Positions 1 to 10,543 are shown, counted from the stretch's first letter. The stretch is 64,000 bases of DNA from UTCHB3 sp964531325 (GCA_964531325.1 CAZHCW010000012.1:1-64000), one strand, 5' to 3'. The notes: generated by a model not told the origin, from the sequence alone. A program made the numbers and translations.

Positions 1-60
1 ACCCTGAAAACGGGTGAAAAAACTTTAACAAAAAATGTTAAGGTTCAATTAATTAGATAA
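1..60 (+). CDS. C-terminal end of a protein, probably a T9SS sorting domain (5' end outside window)
   Basis: Frame 1 is open from the first base to a TAA at 58-60 and encodes 19 residues ending LIR. The ending, a LKTGEKTLTKN-like stretch followed by a short hydrophobic/basic end, resembles the last strand of a T9SS type A sorting domain (usually ...KKMxLLK). Only the tail is visible, so the protein itself cannot be named. It lies 25 bases before the next gene's start codon and is on the same strand. Confidence 0.5.
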   Translation, partial: TLKTGEKTLTKNVKVQLIR

Positions 61-85
61 ACCAACGAACTATGGAAGAATAGAT

Positions 86-3000
86 ATGATAAAAGCTATA
101 CTTGTGCTATTTATTATGATATCTATTATAAAAGCACAAAATCAACCCGGTATAAATTATATGCCGCATATTTCATTTTTTGATCAGGCGTCAATTATTT
201 ATCCAATCCAAATAATTTAGCGACACAAACAGAAATTTGGAATGCTTCTGAAGCCCACGGGTGGTATCTCGATCTTCTGCATAATCTGGGGATTACAAAT
301 CTTGTAACCGATGCCCAATTTCATCAAAATGCATTAGATTCATACCCTAAGAATTTTTTTCTCAATGATATGGGATTTGCATGGAAACACGAGCTCTCTG
401 TAAATCCACCAAGAATATTTCTCCCGGCGAAGTATATGAATGCCTTCGGACACTGGAGGGAAAAATTTGTGTTACAACTTGGCGGGACCTATCGATCCAC
501 TATAAGTTCAGATGATAATTATGGTTTTGGTGCAGTAACCGATATTAACCCGGATGCCAGTTATTGGGTTCTAAGACCGTTTCAAGGTCAGCCGACAACG
601 GAGTTTACTGGACATGATATAAGGGATGATTTCGTTGATCCAAGCAAATATGCGCGTGCCGCCATTATAGGCACTGATGTCGCAGGTAAACCTATGGTAT
701 GGGCACAACTTCCGTCATCGCAGTTCCCACTAAACACCTCTCTAAAAATCAGGGTTTATTTCAGAAGGAGTGTGACGCAAGGAAATGTTGACTTATTCAC
801 TCTGCGAGCAAGAGGAATCAGTCCCACTGCCTCAGGAGCACACACATATGCTCCCAGAAGGGACTTTTTTAAGACTGAGGTACAATCCAATACACCCTTA
901 AGTGAGTTTGTTTATGTTGTGAATACTCAAATGCTGGATTCAAGGCATCTCACAAAATACGATTCATTGGATATTGGTATTATAAATATTGCTAAAGACA
1001 ATCATTTCTACTTTCAGATAGATTGGGCAGGAAATGCAGATTTGTTTATCGATAGGATAACTATTTTCAATTCGGAATATGACGAACTATACGAGTCAAA
1101 GACAATAACCAAGGCTCAGATTATTTCTGATTTTAGAGCAAAATACGGTTCGGTTAATATCCAAAAGCTACAAAGTTTCTATTACGATGAACCTTTCCAG
1201 CTTTCTGCAAGGTACCGAGGGGAAATGCAGGATACACTAAGAACCATGTTACAAGGTACCTTTCCGTTTATGGAGATAAATGGCGCGGTAGGAGGGATAC
1301 CCAAGCATTTCCTTGATTTTGATACATCTTATGCAAAAGCTAATGATAATGATAAATTTGTGCGCCATTATATAAATTATAACATGTATCCAATCGTTAA
1401 AAACACTGAAACGACGACGAGTTCCCTCCAACCGCGTCTGGACCTTTTCATCAATTATAATAATGTGGATGACGAACCCGGTACACATACAGATCCAAAC
1501 AAATATAAGTATGTAGGAATACTTCCCGCACAAATATCAGCACAAGAACTGGAAGTACCATTAGTCGTAACTCTTTGTGTAGCAGGGGAGCAATATGTGA
1601 ACAACAGAGATGAAGTGTTATCTCTGGTGGACGGTCCTCATAGAAGGCGGCCTCCGACACCTGATGAAATTTAAGCTATGGGTAATATTTCACTTGCTTA
1701 TGGTGCAAAGGGGTTCATGTATTACATGGTGCCCACCCGAACTGCCTCACCTCATGAAGGAGAGACCGAGTTTAACCAGTATGGTCTTTTCGAGGAAGAG
1801 GATTTGGCATTCGACCCCATGCGAGCCGCAACATGGATACAAAATCCGGCGGGGCAGCAAGTCCCAAATGAACGGTATTATGCCGTTAAAGAATTTATCA
1901 GTTCAACATCTTTAATAGAATCAGATCTATTAAGGTTGAACTGGTTGGAGTCCAAAAGTTGGAACAAAGATTTTTTATGCTCAACAAATTGGAAAACAAA
2001 TCTTAAAGCGAAATATCCATATTTTGAAGATGATGATAATGAAACATTTGTAGAGACTGGTTTTTTCGTTGAAAAAACTCCTCCTGCAGGAAAAAATGAG
2101 GATGCAAAGTATATTTATCTTGTCAATAGAAGATGTAATCTTCAGCCTGCGAATTCGCCGGATAATCCTTCTAATGATCCAGATACTTCTTATCGTAACA
2201 TAACATTTTCTCTTAATTTCCCAAACTCGATTTGGAACAATTACTCTGTCACTGACTTAAAAACTGACTCCGTATATTGTACCACAAAGACAGGTACAGT
2301 TACCATCTTTTTGAGAGCCGGGGAAGGAACATTACTCAAGATTGAACCGACTGTGCAGTCAGGGGGTACGCTCATAGTCAATGAAACGATTGCTACAAAC
2401 AATACGGTATCAGGAGATTTGCAAATAAATTCTCCATCTATTCTTACTATAGACTCAGGTGCAGATATAACCTTTGCAAATTCGGCGGAATTAAAAATAA
2501 ATAATACATTCCTGTATGTAATTGGTACAGCCACTGATCCTTGTGTATTGAATTTTGGCACTGCGAGCTGGTATGGTGGGAATGGGATAATTGCAACAAA
2601 TGCTGAGATAATAATCGATAAAGCTGTAATTAAAAATGCCAAGTATGGTATTAAATCATACAATGCAGAAAACTTTGTTGTAACTAATACCCAGTTTGAG
2701 ACATGTTATTATGGCATCCTCCTGGAAAACCAATCATCCCAATATGCACAACTTGATAATATATCATTAAGTCAGTGTTATGTGCGGGGGCTAAGTGCCA
2801 ACGATTCCTGGATCACGATGAGTAATTTTAATATTACCGGATGTGAGACAGGTTTATGGTTTGATTTTTGTTATGTTAATGAAAAGTGTGGTGACCCGGC
2901 TGCAAATCTCTTCCTTCAGAACAATTTCATTGGCCTGTATACTTCATATTCTGATCTATATCTTGGAGAAGGTGATTTGTATCCTGTAGGAGCATATAAT

Positions 3001-4044
3001 ACATTCTTAAATATAGATCAAAACATCGAAGCAGAAAATGATGCTTTTGTCAGAGTACAATCCAATTATTGGGCAAATACCTCCTCAAAAATGATAAATG
3101 CCTGGGGTGGCGCATCGGTACTTGACGAACCTTCATTCACTTATGTTCCCGATAATCCTTTGTCAAGTGATGTAGAAGATGAAGAACTTGCTGCGATAAA
3201 AGGAATGTCAAATGGAGAGGGAACCAGCGTGCGTGAAAAGTTGACAATTGCACGACACCACATCAGAGGTAGCCGATTTAGTCAGGCAAGAAAGTTATGT
3301 ATTGACATTCTTGAGCAGAACGGTGATGATCCACTCATCCCAATGGCACTTCTTGTTTTGAGACAAACCTTAACTCCCGAAGAAATTTCGAATTACAAGG
3401 AATATGTCTTGAATGGACACAAAGCAGCTAAAGGTTCAATAGCAAAAGGTATGCTTACAATTGCAGCATTTGACCTCATGGAAGCAAATGTAGCCATTTA
3501 TGACAGTATCTGTTCCGAGTATGCTGGAAAACTTCCTGAGTCATACGCTCTTTACAAAAAATCATTGTACCAATTCGGAAATCTTGGTGATGTTAAGGGA
3601 GCAAAAATAACCAGAAACAGACTTGAGAGCAAATATCCGGAATCTATCTATCTCAAAGATTTGAATTCGCGACTTTCAGACTCGGTTTCATTTCATCCAA
3701 TAAATTCAATCCCACTGGGACTCCCAAAAGGGATTTCTAATACAGTTACTGAAATAGTGAATGAGTATCAACTCTTCAACAACTTCCCCAATCCTTTCAA
3801 CCCTGAAACAGTGATAAAATTCTCCCTCAAAGAGAGGAGTAATGTAACCCTGGATGTTTACAACATTGCAGGCCAAAAAGTTGCAGATTTGGTCACAGGT
3901 GAAATGGAGAAAGGTTTTTATGAGAAAAGATTCAACGGAACAAAACTCTCTTCAGGCGTTTACATTTTCCGTTTGAGTGCTCAATCACTAGAACATACGA
4001 GCACAAGTTACACCAAAACGATGAAAGCTTTGTTACTTAAGTAG
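86..4044 (+). pseudogene. Disrupted T9SS-secreted beta-helix surface protein
   Basis: The reading begins at ATG 86 with a signal peptide (MIKAILVLFIMISIIKAQ) and stays open only to TAG 218. The continuation, reading NYLSNPNNLATQ, is in the next frame from about 184, which implies a lost base at 184-192. That frame runs to an in-frame TAA at 1672-1674 and resumes in the same frame straight after it: ...RRPPTPDEI-stop-AMGNISLAYGAKG, which reads as one continuous motif. The distal part has a right-handed beta-helix-like region (about 2350-2900), a helical repeat-like region (about 3220-3650) and an intact sorting domain (NNFPNPFNPET, ending MKALLLK). Function is unknown. Either the gene is a real pseudogene or the assembly has two errors. 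ATG 1678 lies 3 bases after the stop, so reinitiation is possible, but it would lack a signal peptide. Confidence 0.7.
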
Positions 4045-4065
4045 CGAAGTAGCAGGGTAGCGAAC
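4042..4065 (+). repeat. Stop-anchored tandem octamer array (3 units)
   Basis: Three 8-base units, each beginning TAGC (TAGCGAAG, a middle variant, TAGCGAAC), start exactly at the TAG stop codon of the preceding surface-protein gene. With period 8, each unit's TAG falls in a different reading frame. Related arrays occur at 40577, 40738 (minus strand) and 61219. Confidence 0.7.
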
Positions 4066-4384
4066 AATTCCAATAGCCTCTGAATTCATTCGGCGGAATA
4101 TAACGCAAGATTAATAATTTATTCAGGCTGTCTCGAAAGGGGCAGCCTTTTAAATTTTCACAAAGATTCTAAGTTTAACTACATGTTTCGATTTTACTAT
4201 TATTTCCTCGCAAAATTGTTCGGTTCTAATTTTCAATAGTTTTTTGCAAATCCAAATTTAACACTCTACTATTTTACCACTATTTTTCCCAATAGACCTT
4301 GGTTAAGTTGATTTAGGTTTAAAAATTTACTTAACTTTAAAAATTAAGTTTTTATAATTCTCAAACAAAATCCGGAGAGTATAT
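4045..4384. other. Intergenic region between surface-protein pseudogene and PfkB kinase
   Basis: This 340-base gap holds the end of the octamer array, a terminator hairpin at 4125-4151 and then a very AT-rich stretch leading to the kinase gene. A weak ACTTAA...TTAAGT inverted repeat lies near 4330. I see no open reading frame or structured RNA here. The promoter of the kinase operon should lie in the AT-rich part but I cannot place it. Confidence 0.5.
4125..4151 (+). terminator. Rho-independent terminator
   Basis: A 10-base-pair stem (AGGCTGTCTC with GGGGCAGCCT, two G-T pairs) closes a GAAA tetraloop and is followed by TTTT. It lies 80 bases after the surface-protein pseudogene. The AGGCTG core recurs in the hairpins at 52107 and 56813. 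Confidence 0.75.
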
Positions 4385-5299
4385 TTGAGCCTGTTAATAG
4401 TCGGTTCCGTAGCTTTTGATTCCGTTCAAACACCATTTCGTTCAGTTGATAACGCATTAGGTGGATCAGCCACATACATTTCGCTTGCAGCAAGTTATTT
4501 TACAGCTCCTGTTTACATAGTTGGAGTTGTGGGAAGTGATTTTCCCAAAAGATACCTTGATCTGTTGGAGGCACATAATGTAAACCTTACCGGTTTACAA
4601 ATTGTGGAAGACGGGCTCACATTCCGCTGGGCAGGGAAGTATCATTATGATCTGAACACAAGGGATACTCTCTTAACAGAGTTAAATGTTTTTGAGACAT
4701 TTGACCCCATAATCCCTGACAAGTTAAAAAAATCAACTTATGTGTGTCTGGGAAATATTGATCCTACTCTTCAATTGAAAGTATTGGATCAGTTGGAAAA
4801 TCCACATTTTGTAGTGTGCGACACCATGAATTACTGGATCGAAGGGAAACAAGCTGAACTTAAAGAAGTTTTAAAGAGAAGTGATGTACTGATAATTAAT
4901 GATTCAGAAGCCCGTCTTTTATCGAATGAACCAAATCTCATCAAGTCAGCAAAAGCTATCAGAGAGATGGGCGCAAAAATACTCATCATTAAAAAAGGTG
5001 AACATGGTGCATTACTTTTCACCGAAGATGTTGTATTTTCGGCTCCGGCATATCCTCTTGAAATGATTAACGACCCAACAGGTGCAGGTGATTCTTTTGC
5101 CGGAGGGTTCACAGGATATCTTCACAAGACACAGGACCTGAGTCCTGAGAACATTAAAAGAGCGGTGATCTACGGCAGTTCGATGGCATCGTTCTGTGTT
5201 GAACAATTCAGCACAGAAGCCCTAGAAAATCTTTCTTATCTCAGAGTGCAGGATCGTTACAGGGAATTTCTGACCATTTCAAGATTTGATGAAATCTGA
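4385..5299 (+). CDS. PfkB-family carbohydrate/nucleoside kinase
   Basis: A 304-residue protein of the ribokinase/PfkB fold, which transfers phosphate from ATP to a sugar or nucleoside hydroxyl. Visible motifs are the N-terminal GGSATY glycine motif (residues 26-31) and the C-terminal DPTGAGDSF motif, in which Asp236 would be the catalytic base and GAG the anion hole. The start is TTG at 4385, preceded by GGAGAG; no ATG fits the N-terminal beta-strand. The 3' end overlaps mtnA by 11 bases, so the two are translationally coupled, and the substrate may belong to methionine salvage or purine recycling. Substrate is not determinable from sequence: MtnK, the classical methylthioribose kinase, belongs to a different fold, so calling this mtnK would be speculation. 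Confidence 0.85.
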   Translation: MSLLIVGSVAFDSVQTPFRSVDNALGGSATYISLAASYFTAPVYIVGVVGSDFPKRYLDLLEAHNVNLTGLQIVEDGLTFRWAGKYHYDLNTRDTLLTELNVFETFDPIIPDKLKKSTYVCLGNIDPTLQLKVLDQLENPHFVVCDTMNYWIEGKQAELKEVLKRSDVLIINDSEARLLSNEPNLIKSAKAIREMGAKILIIKKGEHGALLFTEDVVFSAPAYPLEMINDPTGAGDSFAGGFTGYLHKTQDLSPENIKRAVIYGSSMASFCVEQFSTEALENLSYLRVQDRYREFLTISRFDEI

Positions 5300-6293
5300 T
5301 AACTGGTTCTCCTTAAAATATTTAAACGGTGAGGTGGTTTTTCTTGATCAGACAAAACTACCCGCCGTTGAAGAATATATCCATACCCAAAGTTACCTTC
5401 GCATAGCAGACGCAATTAAAAGACTTGAAATTCGAGGTGCCCCCTTGATAGGAATTGCCGCTGCCTATGCAGTTGCACTTTCTGTGAAGGAAGGCTATTC
5501 AGATGAAAAATTCAACGATTCCTGTCTCACTCTCGCAGCTACAAGACCCACTGCAGTAAACCTCTTTAACTGCCTCAACAGGATGAAATTTTATAGCGAA
5601 AATTTACCTCTTGGGGAACGGAATTTTGAGAATTTAATTTCTGAGGCTATTGCCATCCATAAGGATGATGAAATTGCATGTGAGAAGATCGCAGAAAACG
5701 GGATCAGGATATTCAAACCCGGAAGTGTTGTCTTAACTCATTGTAATACCGGCAAACTTGCAACTGGAGGAATTGGAACAGCATTTGGAGTAATTCTTCA
5801 TGGTTTTGAAGCAGGTCTTGTTCAGATGGTCTTTGCAGATGAGACCCGACCACTGTTTCAAGGTCTGCGATTAACATCTTACGAACTATTAAAAAGTAAC
5901 ATCCCCTTTAAGGTGATTCCCGACTCTTCTGCGGGTGTTCTCATCAGAGACGGTAAAGTTGACCTCGTTATCACAGGAGCCGACAGGATAGCCTCAAATG
6001 GCGATTCTGCAAACAAATTGGGGACATTTACACTATCTGTACTTTGTAAGGAGTATGGAATTCCATTTTATATAGCTGCTCCATCCTCCACTATTGACCT
6101 GAAAGCGACCGGATTTAATGACATTCCTATTGAAGAACGATCATCCAACGAACTTCTTCAATATCTTGATCCTGCACTTGGAATTGAAAAAATTGACTCT
6201 TTTAATCCCTCATTTGATGTAACACCGGCTGAAAATATCACGGGAATTATCACTGAAAAGGGGTTTTACACTTATCCCTATAACTTCGTTTAA
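5289..6293 (+). CDS. mtnA: S-methyl-5-thioribose-1-phosphate isomerase
   Basis: This enzyme converts 5-methylthioribose-1-phosphate to methylthioribulose-1-phosphate in methionine salvage. The eIF2B-like family motifs are clear: RGAPLIGIAAAYA near residue 50, TRPTAVNLFN near 87, THCNTGKLATGG holding the catalytic Cys (about 152), FADETRPLFQG, and ITGADRIASNGD with the catalytic Asp (about 232). The length of 334 residues is typical. I use ATG 5289; a TTG lies directly before it at 5286. It overlaps the upstream kinase by 11 bases and shares one base with recO, so pfkB-like, mtnA and recO form a tight operon. No other salvage gene is in the window. Confidence 0.95.
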   Translation: MKSDNWFSLKYLNGEVVFLDQTKLPAVEEYIHTQSYLRIADAIKRLEIRGAPLIGIAAAYAVALSVKEGYSDEKFNDSCLTLAATRPTAVNLFNCLNRMKFYSENLPLGERNFENLISEAIAIHKDDEIACEKIAENGIRIFKPGSVVLTHCNTGKLATGGIGTAFGVILHGFEAGLVQMVFADETRPLFQGLRLTSYELLKSNIPFKVIPDSSAGVLIRDGKVDLVITGADRIASNGDSANKLGTFTLSVLCKEYGIPFYIAAPSSTIDLKATGFNDIPIEERSSNELLQYLDPALGIEKIDSFNPSFDVTPAENITGIITEKGFYTYPYNFV

Positions 6294-7042
6294 TGCGAAG
6301 CGGTCTCGTTAAAACCGAGGCGATTGTCCTCTCAAAATTCAAATACAGTGATTCCAGCAATATTGTAAATTTTTATACCCGTAAAAGGGGAAGAATCACT
6401 GCTATGATTAAAGGGGGACGAAGCCTGAAATCGAAGTCAGGACTTGCAACCGATGTACTTAACATTGTTGAACTTTTTTATTATGAAAAAGAGGGCAGAG
6501 ACCTCTACACAGTTAACACATCAGACTTGTTATTTTATCCCAAACAGGTAATTACGGATATCACTTCTCTTTATTGCGCAACTTCTGTTGTGGAACTCTT
6601 AAAAGAACTCACACCGGAGCATGAAGAAAACGACCGTCTCTACCGTGGAAGCGAGAAGATAATCAGGCTGATGGATGGCAATATTGGTGATTCACAGATA
6701 TTGTTTCTCAAATATTTTCTTTTTTTTCTGGAGGAATCGGGGGTTGGTATCCATTCTGATAATTGTTCATCCTGTGGAAATATGATAATCAATTCGGAGC
6801 AGGTAAGATTTGACCCGGGAAATGGAATTTTATGCGCAAAATGTGCGTTTGATAAAAGAAGGGGCATAAATATTTCCATGGAACTTTACAGACTTCTCGA
6901 AAGTCTAAATAAAGGTTTAACAATTGAAGTAATTGACAAAAAAACTGTTTCAGATTTGTTCCTCCTTTTGGAAACATACACCAGAACACATTTTGAAACT
7001 TTTAAAGGTTTGAAAGCATTTAGACTTATTGGAGGAATTTAG
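6293..7042 (+). CDS. recO: DNA repair protein RecO
   Basis: RecO works with RecR (and RecF) to load RecA on SSB-coated gapped DNA in recombinational repair. The 249-residue protein has the N-terminal OB fold beginning KTEAIVLSKFKYSDSS, with the conserved basic strand KGGRSLKSK, followed by a helical domain with a zinc site formed by Cys158, Cys161, Cys181 and Cys184. The start ATG at 6293 overlaps the mtnA stop codon (TAATG), indicating coupled translation. Family length is 230-260 residues, so the protein is full length. Confidence 0.93.
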   Translation: MRSGLVKTEAIVLSKFKYSDSSNIVNFYTRKRGRITAMIKGGRSLKSKSGLATDVLNIVELFYYEKEGRDLYTVNTSDLLFYPKQVITDITSLYCATSVVELLKELTPEHEENDRLYRGSEKIIRLMDGNIGDSQILFLKYFLFFLEESGVGIHSDNCSSCGNMIINSEQVRFDPGNGILCAKCAFDKRRGINISMELYRLLESLNKGLTIEVIDKKTVSDLFLLLETYTRTHFETFKGLKAFRLIGGI

Positions 7043-7096
7043 ATTAATATTTACTTTTTAGTTATCTATTCAGTAATAAACAAATAGGATTGGAAA

Positions 7097-8584
7097 ATGA
7101 GAGGAAAGAGCATTCTCGGGGCAGCAGCCCTCATAGTACTCGGAATTCTTTTTGGTGCAGTATTGGTATCAGGATTTGGGTGGGTAAAACCCGGCCTTGC
7201 TGATGTAAAACTTGGTGCAGACAAATCGCCTGTGATGCCAAATGCAGAATTGAACAATTTTAGTCAGGCATTTATTGATGTGTCTGAAAAAGTTACACCC
7301 TCAATAGTTCAGATTAATGTTGTGGCAGAATCAAAACAGGGGCAGGGTGGCTTCGACTGGTTCCCATGGGGTGGGATGGATAATTCACCAAAAGAGTCTG
7401 AAGGCTCGGGAAGTGGAATTATTATCAGTAATGATGGATATATCCTCACAAACAATCATGTTGTTGAAAATGCCAAACGGGTTGAAGTAATTCTAAACGA
7501 CAGGCGAAAATTTGAAGCAAAAGTTATCGGTACCGACCCACTTACCGATCTCGGAGTAATAAAAATTAATGCAACCAATCTCCCGGCAGCCTACCTTGGT
7601 AATAGTGATCAACTGAAAGTTGGTCAATGGGTCATGGCAATTGGAAACCCGTTGTCGCTCTCATCAACAGTAACAGCCGGTATAATCAGTGCATTGAATA
7701 GAGGTTCACTAAGACTTATAAACGATAGTTATGGTGTTGAGAATTTTATTCAGACTGATGCAGTGATCAACCCGGGGAACAGTGGTGGTGCACTTGTAGA
7801 TCTAAACGGAGCGGTAATCGGTGTTAATACTGCAATCGCGACCAGAACGGGTACCTACATCGGTTACGGATTTGCAATTCCAATTAATTTAGCCCAGAAT
7901 GTTGCAAAAGACCTTATTGCAAACGGAAAAGTGAGCAGAGGATATATCGGTGTACAAATTCGTGAAGTGGATGCTGCGTTGGCAAAATCACTTGGTCTTG
8001 ACAAGCCAACCGGAGTGATTATCGAAAAAATTGTTGAGGGTGGCTCTGCATCCGAAGCTGATGTGAAAAAAGGTGATGTAATCTTAAAAGTTGATGGCAA
8101 AGAAGTGAATGCTCCAAATCAGCTTCAAAGTTATGTTGCCGGAAAATCTGCCGGAACAAAGGTTGTTCTTACAATTTGGCGGGATGGAAAACAGATTGAC
8201 AGAAGTGTGACACTGAAACCTAAAGGTGACGACGAGGTTGCTGTAAAGGATGATGTTGACAAACCTGGTAAACAAGATAATACGCCAACCGAGCAGATTA
8301 AACTCGAAAGTATAGGACTCTCCATCAGAGATCTTAAAGCTGACGAGTTAAAAAAACTTAAACTTGATAACGGTGTTTTTATCACAGAAGTGAAGCCCTA
8401 CAGCCTAGCTTACGATCAGGGATTGGGGAAGGGACTTGTAATAACAAAGGCAGACAGAAAAGATGTTTCCTCTGTAGCTGAACTCGAAAAGATTATCAGC
8501 AGCAAAAAAGGGAAGGCTGTTCTTCTGGAAGTTGCCGACAGTCAGGGTAATTCACGATATGTTGGTATCGAAGTTCCTGATTAA
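7097..8584 (+). CDS. HtrA/DegP-type periplasmic serine protease (Do family)
   Basis: An envelope protease/chaperone that degrades or refolds misfolded proteins. The 495-residue sequence opens with a hydrophobic signal/anchor (ILGAAALIVLGILFGAVLV). The trypsin-like domain has the triad His121 (TNNHVVENA), Asp151 (DPLTDLGV) and Ser229 (NPGNSGGAL). Two PDZ domains follow, one from about residue 270 (GYIGVQIREV) and a second from about 400, separated by a charged linker. It starts at ATG 7097 after AGGATTGGAAA and ends before a strong terminator. Whether the N-terminal helix is cleaved or retained as an anchor is unclear. Confidence 0.95.
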   Translation: MRGKSILGAAALIVLGILFGAVLVSGFGWVKPGLADVKLGADKSPVMPNAELNNFSQAFIDVSEKVTPSIVQINVVAESKQGQGGFDWFPWGGMDNSPKESEGSGSGIIISNDGYILTNNHVVENAKRVEVILNDRRKFEAKVIGTDPLTDLGVIKINATNLPAAYLGNSDQLKVGQWVMAIGNPLSLSSTVTAGIISALNRGSLRLINDSYGVENFIQTDAVINPGNSGGALVDLNGAVIGVNTAIATRTGTYIGYGFAIPINLAQNVAKDLIANGKVSRGYIGVQIREVDAALAKSLGLDKPTGVIIEKIVEGGSASEADVKKGDVILKVDGKEVNAPNQLQSYVAGKSAGTKVVLTIWRDGKQIDRSVTLKPKGDDEVAVKDDVDKPGKQDNTPTEQIKLESIGLSIRDLKADELKKLKLDNGVFITEVKPYSLAYDQGLGKGLVITKADRKDVSSVAELEKIISSKKGKAVLLEVADSQGNSRYVGIEVPD

Positions 8585-8613
8585 TCAATTCTTTAAAATC
8601 AAATTTTACAAAA

Positions 8614-8639
8614 ATGCCGGTCTGACCGGCATTTTTTTT
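8614..8639 (+). terminator. Rho-independent terminator after the protease gene
   Basis: ATGCCGG and CCGGCAT form a perfect stem around TCTGA, followed by eight T residues. It lies 29 bases after the protease stop codon and ends 28 bases before the chorismate synthase start. Confidence 0.9.
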
Positions 8640-8666
8640 ATTTTTGGCTAAACAAAATTGGAATTT

Positions 8667-9884
8667 ATGTCGCAAATAAGATATTTAACTGCCGGAGAAT
8701 CTCACGGAAAATCGTTAGTGGTAATAATCGAGGGATTTCCTGCAAATCTTGAGATTGATTTTGAACTTATAAACAAAGAACTGGCACGGAGACAATCAGG
8801 ATATGGTCGTGGTGGCAGGATGAAAATAGAGACCGACAAAGCTGAGATCATCTCAGGAGTTCGCTTTGGGAAAACAACAGGTGCGCCAATTGCCGTTCTT
8901 GTAAAAAACAAGGATTGGGAGAATTGGGGCACTAAAATGTCGGTTCAATCAGTTGATGAAGAGATAGAAAAGATAGTGATCCCCAGACCCGGGCATGCCG
9001 ATCTGGTAGGTGTTACAAAATACGATCTTAACGATATAAGGAATTCGATCGAAAGATCAAGTGCCAGGGAGACAGCAGTAAGAGTTGTAGCAGGAGCTAT
9101 GGCTAAGCAATTGTTGAAACATTATGGTGTTGAGATATTTAGTTTTGTTGAGAGTATTGGAGGTATTGACGGGTCGGGTGAACTTTATCAAAAACTTCTG
9201 AATAAGGGAACAGTTGAATTTGACAATTTGATGAAACTCGCAGACGAAAGTGAGTTACGGATTACTGAGCCTGATTCCGAACCGCAGTTGAAAGATAAAA
9301 TCAGGGAAGCAAAAAAAGAGGGTAACACACTTGGTGGTACATTTGCAGTTGTTGCAAAAGGGATGGTTCCGGGGGTGGGCAGTTTTGTCCATTACGACAG
9401 AAAACTTGACGCAGCACTTGCACACTCAATTATGTCGATAAATGCCGTAAAAGGAGTTGAAATTGGTGCCGGATTTGCAACGGCAATAAAACCGGGTTCG
9501 GAGGTTCACGATGAAATTATATTGTCTGAAGGTTCAATACTAAGAAAAACCAACAGAGCAGGGGGTATTGAAGGTGGAACCTCAAACGGGGAGGATATTT
9601 TGGTGAGAGCCGCCATGAAACCTATCGCAACCCTGATGATGCCGCTAAAAAGTGTTGATTTATCAACTTTCTCTGAAGTTGATGCAAGGAGAGAGAGGAG
9701 TGATTTCACAGCAGTTCCTGCTTGTGCTGTAATTGGTGAAAGTGTGGTTGCATGGACACTCGCAGAATTTTATCTCGATAAATTTGGCGGAGATTCAATT
9801 AAAGAAACAGTGGAAAATTTCACAAACTACAAAAATACGATCCACTCCGGATTAAGAAAGAATTTTGGCGTAAATGAAAGTTAA
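8667..9884 (+). CDS. aroC: Chorismate synthase
   Basis: The last enzyme of the shikimate pathway, converting 5-enolpyruvylshikimate-3-phosphate to chorismate with reduced FMN. The N-terminal signature RYLTAGESHGKSL is followed by RRQSGYGRGGRM, the RPGHADL motif, RSSARETAVRV and the C-terminal R-S-D-F-T-A-V-P-A motif near 9700. I use ATG 8667 (405 residues) because the family starts just before RYLTAGESHG; the TTG 9 bases upstream would only add MEF. The 3' end overlaps the downstream hydrolase by 11 bases. No other shikimate gene is nearby. Confidence 0.95.
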   Translation: MSQIRYLTAGESHGKSLVVIIEGFPANLEIDFELINKELARRQSGYGRGGRMKIETDKAEIISGVRFGKTTGAPIAVLVKNKDWENWGTKMSVQSVDEEIEKIVIPRPGHADLVGVTKYDLNDIRNSIERSSARETAVRVVAGAMAKQLLKHYGVEIFSFVESIGGIDGSGELYQKLLNKGTVEFDNLMKLADESELRITEPDSEPQLKDKIREAKKEGNTLGGTFAVVAKGMVPGVGSFVHYDRKLDAALAHSIMSINAVKGVEIGAGFATAIKPGSEVHDEIILSEGSILRKTNRAGGIEGGTSNGEDILVRAAMKPIATLMMPLKSVDLSTFSEVDARRERSDFTAVPACAVIGESVVAWTLAEFYLDKFGGDSIKETVENFTNYKNTIHSGLRKNFGVNES

Positions 9885-10509
9885 ATCGTTTGTTTTCAGT
9901 CCTTTTGATGAAAACACATTTGTTATTTATGATGAAGCAACAAAAGAAGCTGCAATTATCGATCCCGGTTGTTATTCCAAGGGGGAAGAGTCATTGCTTT
10001 CAGATTTTATTGAGACTGAAAAACTGTCTATAAAATATCTGATCAATACTCACTGTCATATTGATCATATATTTGGTAATAATTATGTGAAATCAAAATA
10101 CAACCCAAAATACTTGATCCCTCAAAAAGATTTATTTTTACTTGAAAATGCTCCAAAAATGGGCAGTGCATTTGGAATCGAAATGGATGAAGTGAAGCAT
10201 CCCGATGGATTTTATGATGAAAACACTATTTTTACTCTTGGAAAAACTGAAATCAAACCAATATTTACCCCCGGGCACACACCGGGTGAATACTGTTTGT
10301 ATGCACCTGATGAAGGGATTTGCATCGCCGGCGATGTCCTGTTTGAGCAGGGAATTGGAAGGACCGACCTTTGGGGTGGTGATTACGATATATTGATTCA
10401 CTCAATCAAAACCAAATTATTAACCCTTCCTGATGAAACAGTTGTATATCCGGGGCATGGTAATCCAACAACAATTGGCGACGAGAAAAGATCAAATCCA
10501 TTCCTCTAA
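9874..10509 (+). CDS. Metallo-beta-lactamase-fold hydrolase (glyoxalase II-like)
   Basis: A 211-residue cytoplasmic hydrolase with a complete dinuclear metal site: HCHIDH (His60, His62, Asp64, His65), His135 in TPGHTPGEY, Asp154 in AGDVLFEQG and His195 in VYPGHGNPT. The short length and the GIGRTDL motif put it with glyoxalase II-like MBL proteins that lack the long C-terminal substrate domain of GloB. The substrate, probably a thioester, is unknown. It starts inside the end of aroC and is probably cotranslated. Confidence 0.88.
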   Translation: MKVKSFVFSPFDENTFVIYDEATKEAAIIDPGCYSKGEESLLSDFIETEKLSIKYLINTHCHIDHIFGNNYVKSKYNPKYLIPQKDLFLLENAPKMGSAFGIEMDEVKHPDGFYDENTIFTLGKTEIKPIFTPGHTPGEYCLYAPDEGICIAGDVLFEQGIGRTDLWGGDYDILIHSIKTKLLTLPDETVVYPGHGNPTTIGDEKRSNPFL

Positions 10510-10543
10510 AACTCTTCAAAACCACAAAATTTATTCAAAATAA

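Noticed and set aside
4045..4384. SAM or other riboswitch ahead of the mtnA operon
   Set aside because: Only a simple terminator and AT-rich DNA are visible; no conserved riboswitch core was recognised.
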